From: Sphingobium xenophagum NBRC 107872
GTDB taxonomy: Bacteria > Pseudomonadota > Alphaproteobacteria > Sphingomonadales > Sphingomonadaceae
DNA length: 35,060 nucleotides
Reading direction: 5' to 3'
Assembly (NCBI RefSeq): GCF_000367345.1
Contig: NZ_BARE01000047.1
Location: 1 to 35,060 of the forward strand
Under the pieces are notes generated by a model. It ran no database searches. It had not been told where the DNA came from and saw nothing but the letters and a program-made list of their open reading frames with translations. This document shows positions 5,888 to 13,811 of the stretch, piece after piece. The first letter of the stretch is position 1. The number at the start of each line of letters is the position of its first letter. The position numbers and the translations under genes were made by a program.

Positions 5888-8225
5888 CACCTGGTCCGAC
5901 CGCGCTCGGCCGGGCAAGCTGCAGCACCATTCCGCGCGCGGGACCATGCCGCGCAATGCCGGTGATTTCACCCGCGGATCGCAGCTCATCACCCACGAAT
6001 TCCTGATGTGGTTTGCCTCCGCGCGCCTGCCCTTCATGGTGTGGTTTTTCACCTTCCTCCTCGTGCTCTCGGTCGCGCTCGCGCTGCGTCTCCACGAACA
6101 TGAAGTGCAGATGATCCTCATGCGGATCTATGCTGCCGGATGGGGGTTCATGGAGTTCAATCCCGGCAAGGTCATCAACCTCACCCTGCCCTCTGGCGAA
6201 GTGATCCCTGCGCCGATTTCGATGGTCGCCTCACACCCTGATGTTGCCATCGCCTGGAACCGGATGATGCGCGCGGTCTGGGGCTCGCTGTTCATCTCGC
6301 TGTTCCTCGCCGTACCGCTCGCCATCTGGTTCGTCGACTTCTCGAAGCGGCGCGGCAAGTCGATCCTTGAAGAGCGTCACCAGCGCGGTGCAATGCTGGT
6401 CGACGGCGCAGAACTGGCAGCCGTCATCAATGCCCACAACCGGGCTGCGCTCGAACAGGAAATCGCCGAGCGGCTTCCCGACATGAGCTTCGACGAGGTC
6501 ATGGCGATGCCACTTGCCCCGCGCAAAGCGGCCGGCATTCACCACGCCTATTCGCTCGCCGGGGTCGCCTTCCCCTGGCGTACCGAACAGTCGCACACGA
6601 TGATGATTGGCTCGACCGGGACCGGCAAGACCACCCAGATGCGCGCGCTGATTGCCCAGATGCGTATGCGCCGCGATCGCGCCGTCGTCTTCGACCTCAC
6701 CGGTGCCTACGTCGAGGCGTTCTACAATCCCCAGACCGACGTGATCCTCAACCCGATGGATGAGCGTTGCCCGTCCTGGTCGGTGTTCGGCGAGGCGAAG
6801 AACCATGCCGATTTTACCGGTATCGCCGCTGCCCTGCTTCCGGCCGATGGCGGCGGGGCCGAGCCGTTCTGGATGCTCGCTGCGCGCACGCTGTTTGTCG
6901 AGACCTGCATCAAGCTCATCAAGGATGGCCAGGCGACCAACCAGGCGCTGGCCAGCCGGCTGATGATGGCGGACCTCAAGGAGGTCCACAAGATGCTCGA
7001 AAACACCGTCGCCGATCCCCTGACTGCGCCCGAAGCGGCCAAGATGGCAGAGTCGATCCGGGCCGTGTTCAACACCAATGCCCAGGCGCTGCGCTTCCTG
7101 CCTGAGGGCAAGGAGCCCTTCTCGATTCAAACGTGGATCCGCAACGATGACAAGCCGGGCAGCATCCTGTTCATCACCTCCTCGCACAACGAACTCGTCC
7201 TCAACCGCGCACTGCTCTCGCTCTGGATGAACCTGGCAGTGCACACGCTGATGCGCCTGCCGCGCACGCGCTCGTTGCGCACCTGGTTCTTCTTCGACGA
7301 GGTCCATGCGCTGCACCGCCTGCCTGCAATCGAGGACGGCTTGCAGACCGCACGGGGATTCGGCGGAGCCTTCGTTCTCGGCATCCATTCCTTCGCCAAA
7401 TTGTCGGAGACCTACGGCAAGGAAGGCGCGCAGAACCTCTCTTCGCTGGCGCGCACCAAGCTCATTCTGGCCGCCGCCGATCGCGACACAGCCGAGCATT
7501 GTTCGGACTACATCGGCCACCGCGAGGTGCGCATGATGGATGAGGCCTACAGCTACGGCTATTCCAACATCCGCGACGCCGCGACAATTACCCCGCGCTC
7601 CGAAGTCCAGCCTCTGGTGCTCCCCGACGACATCATGAAGCTGCCCTCGCTGCGCGGGTTCCTGGTATTCCCCGAGGGCTTCGATGCCGCGCGGATCAAG
7701 CTCACCTATAAGGACTACCCGGCGGTCGCCGAAGGCTACATCCTACGCGAGAATGTCGAGCCAATCGAGTTCGCGAAGCCCGCCAGCGACGACGATGCAG
7801 ACGAAGAAGGTGGTGGCCGAGAAACCAAGGACGAGCTCGAGCCCAAGGTCGAACTCGACCGCGATGAGGGCCTGCCGAGGCCGCCAACGTCTGCGCCGCA
7901 GGTGGATGTTGCTGCACCTCCTGCCGGATCCATGCCAGGCGACAGCCCGGTCGCTGCAGGCAGTCTCGGCAACACGATGATATTCCGTCCCGGCGGTTCG
8001 CCAATCGATGCGCAGGCGCAAACCCGCGACGCCGAAAGTACAACCAAACCGGCGCCGAGTGCACAGGCCAAGACTGCTGGGCAGCGCGCCAGTCAGACCG
8101 CGCGCGAGCTTGGCGAAGCGCTCGAACCGGAGAGCAGGATTGAACGCTCCGCAGGCGGCCCTAATGGCCCCGAGGTGCATGGTCCCGGCCTCGCTGACGG
8201 CCCGGATGACGGAATGGAGATGTAG
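5874..8225 (+). CDS. traD: Type IV coupling protein TraD
   Basis: 783 residues. The coupling ATPase brings the relaxase-DNA complex to the secretion channel at the inner membrane. Two N-terminal membrane segments lie at about residues 45-70 and 135-158. Walker A is GSTGTGKTT with K252, and Walker B is TWFFFDEVHAL with D475-E476. The C-terminal 150 residues are low-complexity, acidic and proline-rich, the type of tail used for relaxosome contact in F TraD. The start at 5874 follows GGAGG in ATGGAGGCCTTCC and overlaps the RHH gene by 14 bases, so the two are probably translationally coupled. A second ATG at 5946 is less favoured. The relaxase gene follows after 3 bases. Confidence 0.95.
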   Translation: MAGPDTWSDRARPGKLQHHSARGTMPRNAGDFTRGSQLITHEFLMWFASARLPFMVWFFTFLLVLSVALALRLHEHEVQMILMRIYAAGWGFMEFNPGKVINLTLPSGEVIPAPISMVASHPDVAIAWNRMMRAVWGSLFISLFLAVPLAIWFVDFSKRRGKSILEERHQRGAMLVDGAELAAVINAHNRAALEQEIAERLPDMSFDEVMAMPLAPRKAAGIHHAYSLAGVAFPWRTEQSHTMMIGSTGTGKTTQMRALIAQMRMRRDRAVVFDLTGAYVEAFYNPQTDVILNPMDERCPSWSVFGEAKNHADFTGIAAALLPADGGGAEPFWMLAARTLFVETCIKLIKDGQATNQALASRLMMADLKEVHKMLENTVADPLTAPEAAKMAESIRAVFNTNAQALRFLPEGKEPFSIQTWIRNDDKPGSILFITSSHNELVLNRALLSLWMNLAVHTLMRLPRTRSLRTWFFFDEVHALHRLPAIEDGLQTARGFGGAFVLGIHSFAKLSETYGKEGAQNLSSLARTKLILAAADRDTAEHCSDYIGHREVRMMDEAYSYGYSNIRDAATITPRSEVQPLVLPDDIMKLPSLRGFLVFPEGFDAARIKLTYKDYPAVAEGYILRENVEPIEFAKPASDDDADEEGGGRETKDELEPKVELDRDEGLPRPPTSAPQVDVAAPPAGSMPGDSPVAAGSLGNTMIFRPGGSPIDAQAQTRDAESTTKPAPSAQAKTAGQRASQTARELGEALEPESRIERSAGGPNGPEVHGPGLADGPDDGMEM

Positions 8226-8228
8226 CCC

Positions 8229-11200
8229 ATGCACTCCATTGCAGCAGTGCGGTCTTCGAGCGGCGCCGCCGACTATTTCGCAAACGACAACTACTACACG
8301 GCTGAAGAGAACGCGGAAGCCGGGGTCTGGGCTGGCGAGGGTGCGCGCGATCTGGGACTTGCGGGTCCGGTCGAGAGGGATGCGTTCGAGGCGATCTTGA
8401 ACGGCCATCTGCCAGATGGCGATAAGGTCGGGCAGGTCGAGGGGCGCCGCCTAGGCCTCGATCTTACCTTCTCCATGCCCAAGTCTGCCTCGATCCTGGC
8501 ACTGGTCTCGGGCGACCGGCGGATTCTCGATGCGCACTTGGCCGCAGTGCGTTCGACCATGGTGCAGCTTGTCGAAAAGCAGTTCGCCGAGGCCCGCAAT
8601 TACGAACGCAGCCGCAATGGCGAGCCCGAGCGGACCGGCAATCTCGTCTATGCTCTCTTTGCCCATGACACGAGCCGCGCGCTCGATCCGCAAGGCCATA
8701 TCCATGCCGTGGTCGCCAACCTCACCCGCGATCTCAAGGGCAACTGGAAGGCACTGTGGAACGGTGAGATCTGGAAGAACAATACGACGATCGGCCAGTA
8801 CTACCATGCGGCCTTCCGCGCCCAGTTGCAGAAGCTCGGCTACGAGACCGAGGCCGCCGGCAAGCACGGCGCTTTCGAAATCAAGGGCGTGCCGGGCGAG
8901 GTCATCAAGGCGTTTTCAACCCGCGCGGCCGAGATCGAGGCCAAGATCGCCGAGACCGGTGCCACCACTCTGGCGATCAAGAAGCAGATCACGCTCTATA
9001 CCCGCGATCCCAAACTTGTGGTCGAAGATCGCACCGCGCTGGTCGAGGGCTGGAAGACCCGCGCCGCCGAACTGGGCTTCGACGGCAAGCCGCTCGTCGC
9101 CGAGGCCATGGCGCGGGTACAGCACCAGGCCAGGCCATCGCTCCGGGAAACCGCCTCTCAGGCCTTCGCCGAGATCGCAGAGCGGATCAGTGCGGCCATG
9201 CGTCCACCGAGCGCGCTGGCTGTCAGCGGGACGGCCGCACTGTTCCTCCCCGCTGAAACCATCAAGGCCCAGCACGCGACCGCGTCCGCTATCCGGCACC
9301 TTTCCGAGCGGGAAGCGGCATTTTCACCCCATGCCATCCTGGCGAGCGCACTCGGCTTTCAGATCAAGGGCCTCGAGGGTGAGGCCGTGGTCACGCGGAT
9401 CGGTGAACTGGTCCGGGACGGCCACCTCATTCCCGGCAAGTCTGAACGCGCCGACGGCCACTACGACTTGGTGACGACGCCTGAGGCGCTGGCGCGCGAA
9501 CAGCAGATATTGGACCGCCTGGATGCCGGTGCCGGCCAGGGCCGCGCTTTCATGGCGCCCGACCTCGCCATGGCCCGGCTTCAGGAGGCCGCTCGCGAAC
9601 TCGGGCTCGAGCGGGCCGGCGTCGATAGCTGGCAGCTGAACGAAGGCCAACTAGCCGCCGGCGTTGCGATCCTTTCGGGCACCGACCGGTTCCTTAATAT
9701 CCAGGGCGTTGCGGGCGCCGGCAAGTCGACCCTGCTTGGTGCGCTCGACAAGGTGCTTGGCGCAGAAGGCGTCAAGCTGATCGGCCTCGCCTTTCAGAAC
9801 AAGATGGTCGCCGATCTGCGCGGCGGTGCTTCAGGCACAATGTCGGTCGAGCAGATGAAGGAAGCCGGGATCGAGGCCTGGACCATCGCCGGTTTCATCA
9901 ACAGGCATGGTTCGGCGGCAGCCCAGGGATCTGGCGAGCGCTTCGAAGCCTCCAAAGCAGCGCTAAGCAATACCGTCATCATCACTGACGAGTCCTCGAT
10001 GGTCTCCTCGCGCGACATGCTCCGGCTCACCGCGATTGCCGAACAGCTCGATGTCGCCAAGGCGCCGTTCATGGGCGACCGCCAGCAATTGTCGGCGATC
10101 GAGCAAGGCAAGATGTTCGCGGTATCGCAGGCTGCAGGCCAGGCGACCGTGCGGATGGACGCGAACATCCGGCAGAGGAATTCGCCGCTCCTGCTGGCGG
10201 TTGCGGGGCTCTCGAACGAAGGCCATGCCAGCCTCGCGCTTGATCTGCTGGCGGCGCACGGCCGGGTGATCGAGGCGGGTCAGAACCACGTAGCGCGCGC
10301 CGCCGAGCTCTGGCTGTCGTTGAGTCCGGAGAAGCGCGAGGCGACAGCGATTTTCACCGCCGGGCGCGACGACCGGACCCAGATCAACACCCTCGTTCAG
10401 GCGGGCTTGCTCAAGGAAGGCGCGCTGGGGGGCGAAGGCATCGCGCTTACAACGCTCCAGAGCGCCAACGTCAGCCGCGAGGAACTGCGCTTTGCCTCAA
10501 CCTACCGGCGCGGCCAGGTCCTCGAGGCGCGGATGGATGTGCGCGAGATTGGCCTCTCGCGCGGTGAATATGCGATTCTCGACATTCGCAAGGACGGCAA
10601 GGTCACGCTCGAGAAGGGCGGCAAGCGCCTGAGTTTCGATCCCGACCGGATCGACCCAAACCACAAGTTCGACCGGCTCGGGCTCTATGACCAGAAGTCG
10701 ATCCGGATCCATGATGGCGACACAGTGTTCTGGCGTGACAAGGATGCCGTCCGCGACATTGCCAAGTCGACTTATGCGAAGGTGATCGAGGCAAAGCCTG
10801 ACGCGGTCACGGTCGAGCTTGCCGACAAACGGCAGCTTACCCTGCCCGTGGGTGACCCCATGCTGCGCCGTCTCGATCTTGGCTACGCGCTCAATGCCCA
10901 CATGGCGCAGGGCATGACCAAGGCCCATGCAATCGAGGTGATCTCATCGTCCCAGCGCAACCTTGCGACCCAGCGGACGCAAAATGTCCTCAACACCCGC
11001 GCCACCGACGACATGCATGTTGTCACCGATGATCTCGGTGCCCTCAAGTTCCAGCTCGACCGCACACCGGGCAACAAGACCTCGGCGCTTGAGGTGACCG
11101 GCAAGGTCGAAGTTGACGCCGTACAGGCCAATCCCATCGAAACCCGCCAGGTTCCCGAACTGCGCATGAGCCCGGAGCTCAGGGCCAAGCTCGATGCGGT

Positions 11201-11273
11201 GCTGGGTCCGGTGCCAGAGGCACCGGTGCGGCAACTCCCCGTTCCCGAAAAATCGCTGGGGCTCGATCTGTGA
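8229..11273 (+). CDS. traI: MOB-F conjugative relaxase / helicase
   Basis: 1014 residues, close to R388 TrwC (966) and much shorter than F TraI (1756). The relaxase domain occupies the first ~300 residues: catalytic tyrosines Y22-Y23 in DNYYTAEEN (Y16 also nearby), the LTFSMPKSAS motif, and the metal-binding histidines H146, H157 and H159 in FAHDTSRALDPQGHIHAVVA. The helicase part has Walker A GVAGAGKS (residues 493-500) and motif II VIITDESS (583-590), as in RecD-like TraI helicases, and a late HMAQGMTKAHA motif. It nicks and covalently holds the transferred strand, then unwinds the plasmid. It begins 3 bases after traD. Its stop overlaps a GTG start of the next gene (GTGA), so the block continues as an operon. 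Confidence 0.95.
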   Translation: MHSIAAVRSSSGAADYFANDNYYTAEENAEAGVWAGEGARDLGLAGPVERDAFEAILNGHLPDGDKVGQVEGRRLGLDLTFSMPKSASILALVSGDRRILDAHLAAVRSTMVQLVEKQFAEARNYERSRNGEPERTGNLVYALFAHDTSRALDPQGHIHAVVANLTRDLKGNWKALWNGEIWKNNTTIGQYYHAAFRAQLQKLGYETEAAGKHGAFEIKGVPGEVIKAFSTRAAEIEAKIAETGATTLAIKKQITLYTRDPKLVVEDRTALVEGWKTRAAELGFDGKPLVAEAMARVQHQARPSLRETASQAFAEIAERISAAMRPPSALAVSGTAALFLPAETIKAQHATASAIRHLSEREAAFSPHAILASALGFQIKGLEGEAVVTRIGELVRDGHLIPGKSERADGHYDLVTTPEALAREQQILDRLDAGAGQGRAFMAPDLAMARLQEAARELGLERAGVDSWQLNEGQLAAGVAILSGTDRFLNIQGVAGAGKSTLLGALDKVLGAEGVKLIGLAFQNKMVADLRGGASGTMSVEQMKEAGIEAWTIAGFINRHGSAAAQGSGERFEASKAALSNTVIITDESSMVSSRDMLRLTAIAEQLDVAKAPFMGDRQQLSAIEQGKMFAVSQAAGQATVRMDANIRQRNSPLLLAVAGLSNEGHASLALDLLAAHGRVIEAGQNHVARAAELWLSLSPEKREATAIFTAGRDDRTQINTLVQAGLLKEGALGGEGIALTTLQSANVSREELRFASTYRRGQVLEARMDVREIGLSRGEYAILDIRKDGKVTLEKGGKRLSFDPDRIDPNHKFDRLGLYDQKSIRIHDGDTVFWRDKDAVRDIAKSTYAKVIEAKPDAVTVELADKRQLTLPVGDPMLRRLDLGYALNAHMAQGMTKAHAIEVISSSQRNLATQRTQNVLNTRATDDMHVVTDDLGALKFQLDRTPGNKTSALEVTGKVEVDAVQANPIETRQVPELRMSPELRAKLDAVLGPVPEAPVRQLPVPEKSLGLDL

Positions 11274-11557
11274 GGCGCCGGCCCATTCCCGCCTTCACCA
11301 AAGAGAGCGCCACCCGGCTGTTCGATGGCTGTCAGGCCGCCCTCATCTGGCTTGCGGTGCTCGCCTTCGCTGCGCCCGGGTCCGATGTTCAGGAGGTTGC
11401 GGTCTGGGCGATGGTCGCGGTCGCGATAGCCGCTGCATTCGTTGCGCTCTGCCCGACATTACCCGACGGACTGGCCGAAATCGCCGCTTTGAACCCAGCC
11501 CCAACCAGTGCGCCCGGCCGCGCCAATCCAGAAGAGGACCTGACGGATGTCCTATGA
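11270..11557 (+). CDS. Small membrane protein, unknown function
   Basis: 95 residues beginning with GTG 11270, which overlaps the relaxase stop by 4 bases (GTGA), a translational-coupling arrangement. Two hydrophobic segments at about residues 23-36 (ALIWLAVLAFAA) and 41-61 suggest two membrane passes, with a polar, proline-rich tail. No family recognised. Its fixed place behind the relaxase suggests a transfer or exclusion accessory role, but nothing in the sequence shows this. Confidence 0.7.
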   Translation: MRRRPIPAFTKESATRLFDGCQAALIWLAVLAFAAPGSDVQEVAVWAMVAVAIAAAFVALCPTLPDGLAEIAALNPAPTSAPGRANPEEDLTDVL

Positions 11558-11750
11558 CCATCAGGAAATCGGCGACTTTGCCAACGAACGCGACGCCCAG
11601 GACTGGGCGGAACGAAACAACCTCGATGTCCGCGACCTCCACTACCGCAGTCGCGGCAGTCGGGGCGTTACCCTGAGCGTGCGCCGGTCGGCGCTCGGGG
11701 ACTCTGCAACCAGCGACCTCTCATATGGTCGCCGGACCGGCTTTTTCTGA
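11547..11750 (+). CDS. Small hypothetical protein
   Basis: 67 residues. The ATG at 11547 overlaps the end of the preceding gene by 11 bases and has GAAGAGGACCTGACGG upstream. The first 30 residues are acidic (ERDAQDWAERNNLDVRDLHY) and the rest is basic with serine and arginine. No family recognised. It belongs to the short run of small genes that follows traI. Confidence 0.6.
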   Translation: MSYDHQEIGDFANERDAQDWAERNNLDVRDLHYRSRGSRGVTLSVRRSALGDSATSDLSYGRRTGFF

Positions 11751-11766
11751 AACCAGGAGACCACCC

Positions 11767-12141
11767 ATGAAACTGAAATTCCTGTTGTTCGCGCTTCTTG
11801 CCGCGGGTGCCCAGCCTTCGCTGGCTGCTGAGCCGGCCTCCGGCCTTGGCGAGACTGCGATTGAGCCTGCCGCCGCAGTTACTGCGGTCCGCAGGCAGGA
11901 GTTGCAGCGCGTCGCCGATGCCCTGACCGCCGAAGCCAGTGCGAAAGCAGGCGTGAACACGCGAGATGCAGTCGAGGCCATCAAGGCGCGGATCAAGGCG
12001 ATGAAGCGGCCCTCCCCTCATGCCGGGCAGCCGGATTGTGCCGATTGTCCCGACAAGGGCGCTGTCCGTCATCTCCATTCTGCCAGCGAAGCGTCTGCGG
12101 CCGACTGCATTCACTGCATCGACCGGCAGGCCTCCGTCTGA
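11767..12141 (+). CDS. Secreted small protein with CxxC pairs
   Basis: 124 residues from ATG 11767, preceded by CCAGGAGACCACCC. MKLKFLLFALLAAGAQ plus SLAAEP is a clear Sec signal peptide with likely cleavage after the LAA near residue 21. The mature part is helical and charged, and the C-terminal 45 residues contain two CxxC pairs (CADC and CIHC) with histidines nearby (RHLHS). The pairs could form disulfides or bind metal in the periplasm. No family recognised. An in-frame ATG at 11725 exists, but the signal peptide and ribosome binding site favour 11767. Confidence 0.75.
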   Translation: MKLKFLLFALLAAGAQPSLAAEPASGLGETAIEPAAAVTAVRRQELQRVADALTAEASAKAGVNTRDAVEAIKARIKAMKRPSPHAGQPDCADCPDKGAVRHLHSASEASAADCIHCIDRQASV

Positions 12142-12271
12142 CCAGAAGGCGCGGTCCGGGCCGCCTCCCACCGGGCCGCGCCGAACTGGATGCACAGAGG
12201 CTACATGGAGAATTGGGTCGTGAAGCGATACGTCTACATGCTCGAACCGTCCGATCGGGTCGAGCTCAACG

Positions 12272-12472
12272 ATGATGATGTGGGCAGTAGCGACGATCGC
12301 GCGCTCGATTGTCTGGCCGATCCTGCGCGACGACGCAGGTGTCAGCTGGCGAATTGGATTTGCCGATGGCACTGTGCCTGACAACGTGGATGGCCAGGTG
12401 CGCATTCGCGGTCGTGTCGTCGATATCGACCGGATCGAGGTCGACTACATCGAAGTGCAGAATGACGCCTGA
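12272..12472 (+). CDS. Small hypothetical protein, possibly the 3' part of a frameshifted gene
   Basis: 66 codons. The second half (ILRDDAGVSWRIGFADGTVP then a VDGQVRIRGRVVDIDRIEVD segment) reads as a real beta-rich protein, while the first codons are an unlikely start (MMMW). Upstream in another frame, from ATG 12205 or GTG 12220, lies KRYVYMLEPSDRVELNDDD, which also reads as protein and stops at 12381. The switch point would be near the GATGATGATG run at 12271-12280. So either two small genes overlap or one gene carries a one-base indel. No family recognised. Confidence 0.4.
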   Translation: MMMWAVATIARSIVWPILRDDAGVSWRIGFADGTVPDNVDGQVRIRGRVVDIDRIEVDYIEVQNDA

Positions 12473-12508
12473 AAGCTGGACTTGGGTCGGATATCGGTTG
12501 GTCCCGGA

Positions 12509-12994
12509 TCAGCCTGCGGCCAATTCCGTGCATGCTTCCAATAGGGCCTCCCAATCTTCGGGAGGATTGCCTTTGTCGAGCATGGATTTGAAAACGGCGT
12601 AGGCATCGCTCTTTGAGCCATAGGTGCGCAGCGTGTTGCTGTCGTTGACCCAGGCGAAGATGATGATCTTTGCGGCAGTCGAGTAGCGGAAGAACAGCCG
12701 GAACCGGCCATTTCCGAACTTTGCCCGGAACCAGTGCTTGCGCTCCCGGCCTAGGGTGCCGCCTTGCCGGAACTCAGGACGTGAGGGATCGACGGGGATC
12801 ACCTCGAAAACCAGCTTGCGTATTGCGGCAAGCAATTTGGCGTCGGCGCTGGTGGTATAGGCAATCGGGTCTTTTCCGCGGGCGCGCTCACTGGCGCTCG
12901 TCAGCTTCTCGAGCTGAGCGAGAAACATTGGATGCGCGTAAAGTGTCCAACCGTTGACCGTGATCACGTGAGCAAGCCCCCGGTCGTTGCTCAA
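12509..12994 (-). CDS. yhaV: Type II toxin, YhaV family
   Basis: Up to 161 residues. VNGWTLYAHPMFLAQLEKL at the N-terminus and FRLFFRYSTAAKIIIFAWVN, TLRTYGSKSDAYAVF and GNPPEDWEALL at the C-terminus are characteristic of YhaV, a RelE-superfamily ribosome-dependent mRNA endonuclease. The frame opens with TTG at 12994, which overlaps the stop of the antitoxin gene (TTGA); a GTG at 12967 is an alternative start. The arrangement implies translational coupling to the antitoxin. The pair lies alone between the converging tra blocks, opposite to traI, and would act as a maintenance module. Confidence 0.92.
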   Translation of the reverse strand: MSNDRGLAHVITVNGWTLYAHPMFLAQLEKLTSASERARGKDPIAYTTSADAKLLAAIRKLVFEVIPVDPSRPEFRQGGTLGRERKHWFRAKFGNGRFRLFFRYSTAAKIIIFAWVNDSNTLRTYGSKSDAYAVFKSMLDKGNPPEDWEALLEACTELAAG

Positions 12995-13314
12995 AGCGAG
13001 ACGTTACCGTCGATCGGGTCATCGAGATCGACTGGAATATTTGCGGTCAGCGCAGCAATGCGGGCGGCAAGATCGGGCGAAAGCGCCTTCACAGCCTCAG
13101 GGTGCTGTTTCAGATCGGCAGCCAAAAAGTTCAGGAAGCTCTCGACTGCCGGATCCTCATCGCTATCCGCACGGCAAACGGTCACGCCGCCATCGCTCAC
13201 GCGAAAAGCAATGCGGCCGCCGTAACCGACGCCCAGCGCCTGACGCACCGCCTTGGGGATTGTCGTCTGTCCCTTCGCGGTGATGGTGCTGATTTCCTCG
13301 AGCGCGATTGCCAT
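12991..13314 (-). CDS. prlF: Type II antitoxin, PrlF (SohA) family
   Basis: 107 residues from the ATG at 13314, chosen over an ATG 12 bases upstream because GGAGAG lies 5-10 bases before it. The N-terminal 50 residues form an AbrB/SpoVT-type swapped-hairpin DNA-binding domain: STITAKGQTTIPKAVRQALG. A segment matching PrlF antitoxins follows (DPAVESFLNFLAADLKQHP, residues about 65-83). It neutralises YhaV and should repress the operon through the palindrome at 13341-13358. Its stop overlaps the toxin start. Confidence 0.92.
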   Translation of the reverse strand: MAIALEEISTITAKGQTTIPKAVRQALGVGYGGRIAFRVSDGGVTVCRADSDEDPAVESFLNFLAADLKQHPEAVKALSPDLAARIAALTANIPVDLDDPIDGNVSL

Positions 13315-13337
13315 GATACTCTCCATGTGACAACCAA

Positions 13338-13366
13338 AAGGTAAGGAATAATTCTTACATTGTCAA
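13338..13366 (-). promoter_or_regulatory. Promoter and operator of the PrlF/YhaV operon
   Basis: On the minus strand a consensus -35 TTGACA (13361-13366) is followed after 17 bases by TACCTT (13338-13343), a weak -10. The spacer contains the near-palindrome GTAAGGAATAATTCTTAC (13341-13358). An operator between -35 and -10 is typical for autorepressed toxin-antitoxin operons. Confidence 0.65.
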
Positions 13367-13408
13367 GCCGCGAGCTCGGCAACCTAGAGACCGCCGGGAT
13401 GACAATCG

Positions 13409-13423
13409 CCGCAATATTTGCGG
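13409..13423. repeat. Small perfect dyad CCGCAA-TAT-TTGCGG
   Basis: Six-base arms around TAT, in the spacer between the antitoxin promoter and the gene at 13606. The rest of 13367-13605 shows no supported gene. Possible binding site; function unknown. Confidence 0.45.
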
Positions 13424-13605
13424 AGAATAGCGCGCTCAATCACCGCACGCGCCTGAGATCGCGTAATTGCCGTCACCAGATCCGGCGCTATGCGCCGAGG
13501 AGTACGGGGGTGCGAAATGGGCGGCGGGGCTTACCCTTTTTCCTGGCACATCATTGAAAAATCGGTCCGAACAGGGTATCGATTGCCAGAGCAAGGAGCC
13601 CCACC

Positions 13606-13803
13606 ATGGACCACGATCGATACGGACTGGATGGGCAACCTATTTATCCGCGTCCCGGGCATTTCGATCACGTTACGGGTCAACAGCTGCCGACTTTTCG
13701 CGGCGAAGGTCAGGCTGGGCGCAGCCCCCTTACTATGACGCTGGCGGTCTTTATGGTCATAGCAGGTGCAGCGCTCGCATATATGGCGAATGTCTTCGGG
13801 TAG
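13606..13803 (+). CDS. Small single-pass membrane protein
   Basis: 65 residues with GCAAGGAGCCCCACC upstream of ATG 13606. A polar N-terminus rich in H, D, G and P (residues 1-40) is followed by one membrane segment, MTLAVFMVIAGAALAYMANV, near the C-terminus. No family recognised. It ends 8 bases before the converging end of traG, leaving no room for a bidirectional terminator. Confidence 0.6.
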   Translation: MDHDRYGLDGQPIYPRPGHFDHVTGQQLPTFRGEGQAGRSPLTMTLAVFMVIAGAALAYMANVFG

Positions 13804-13811
13804 ATTTACTC

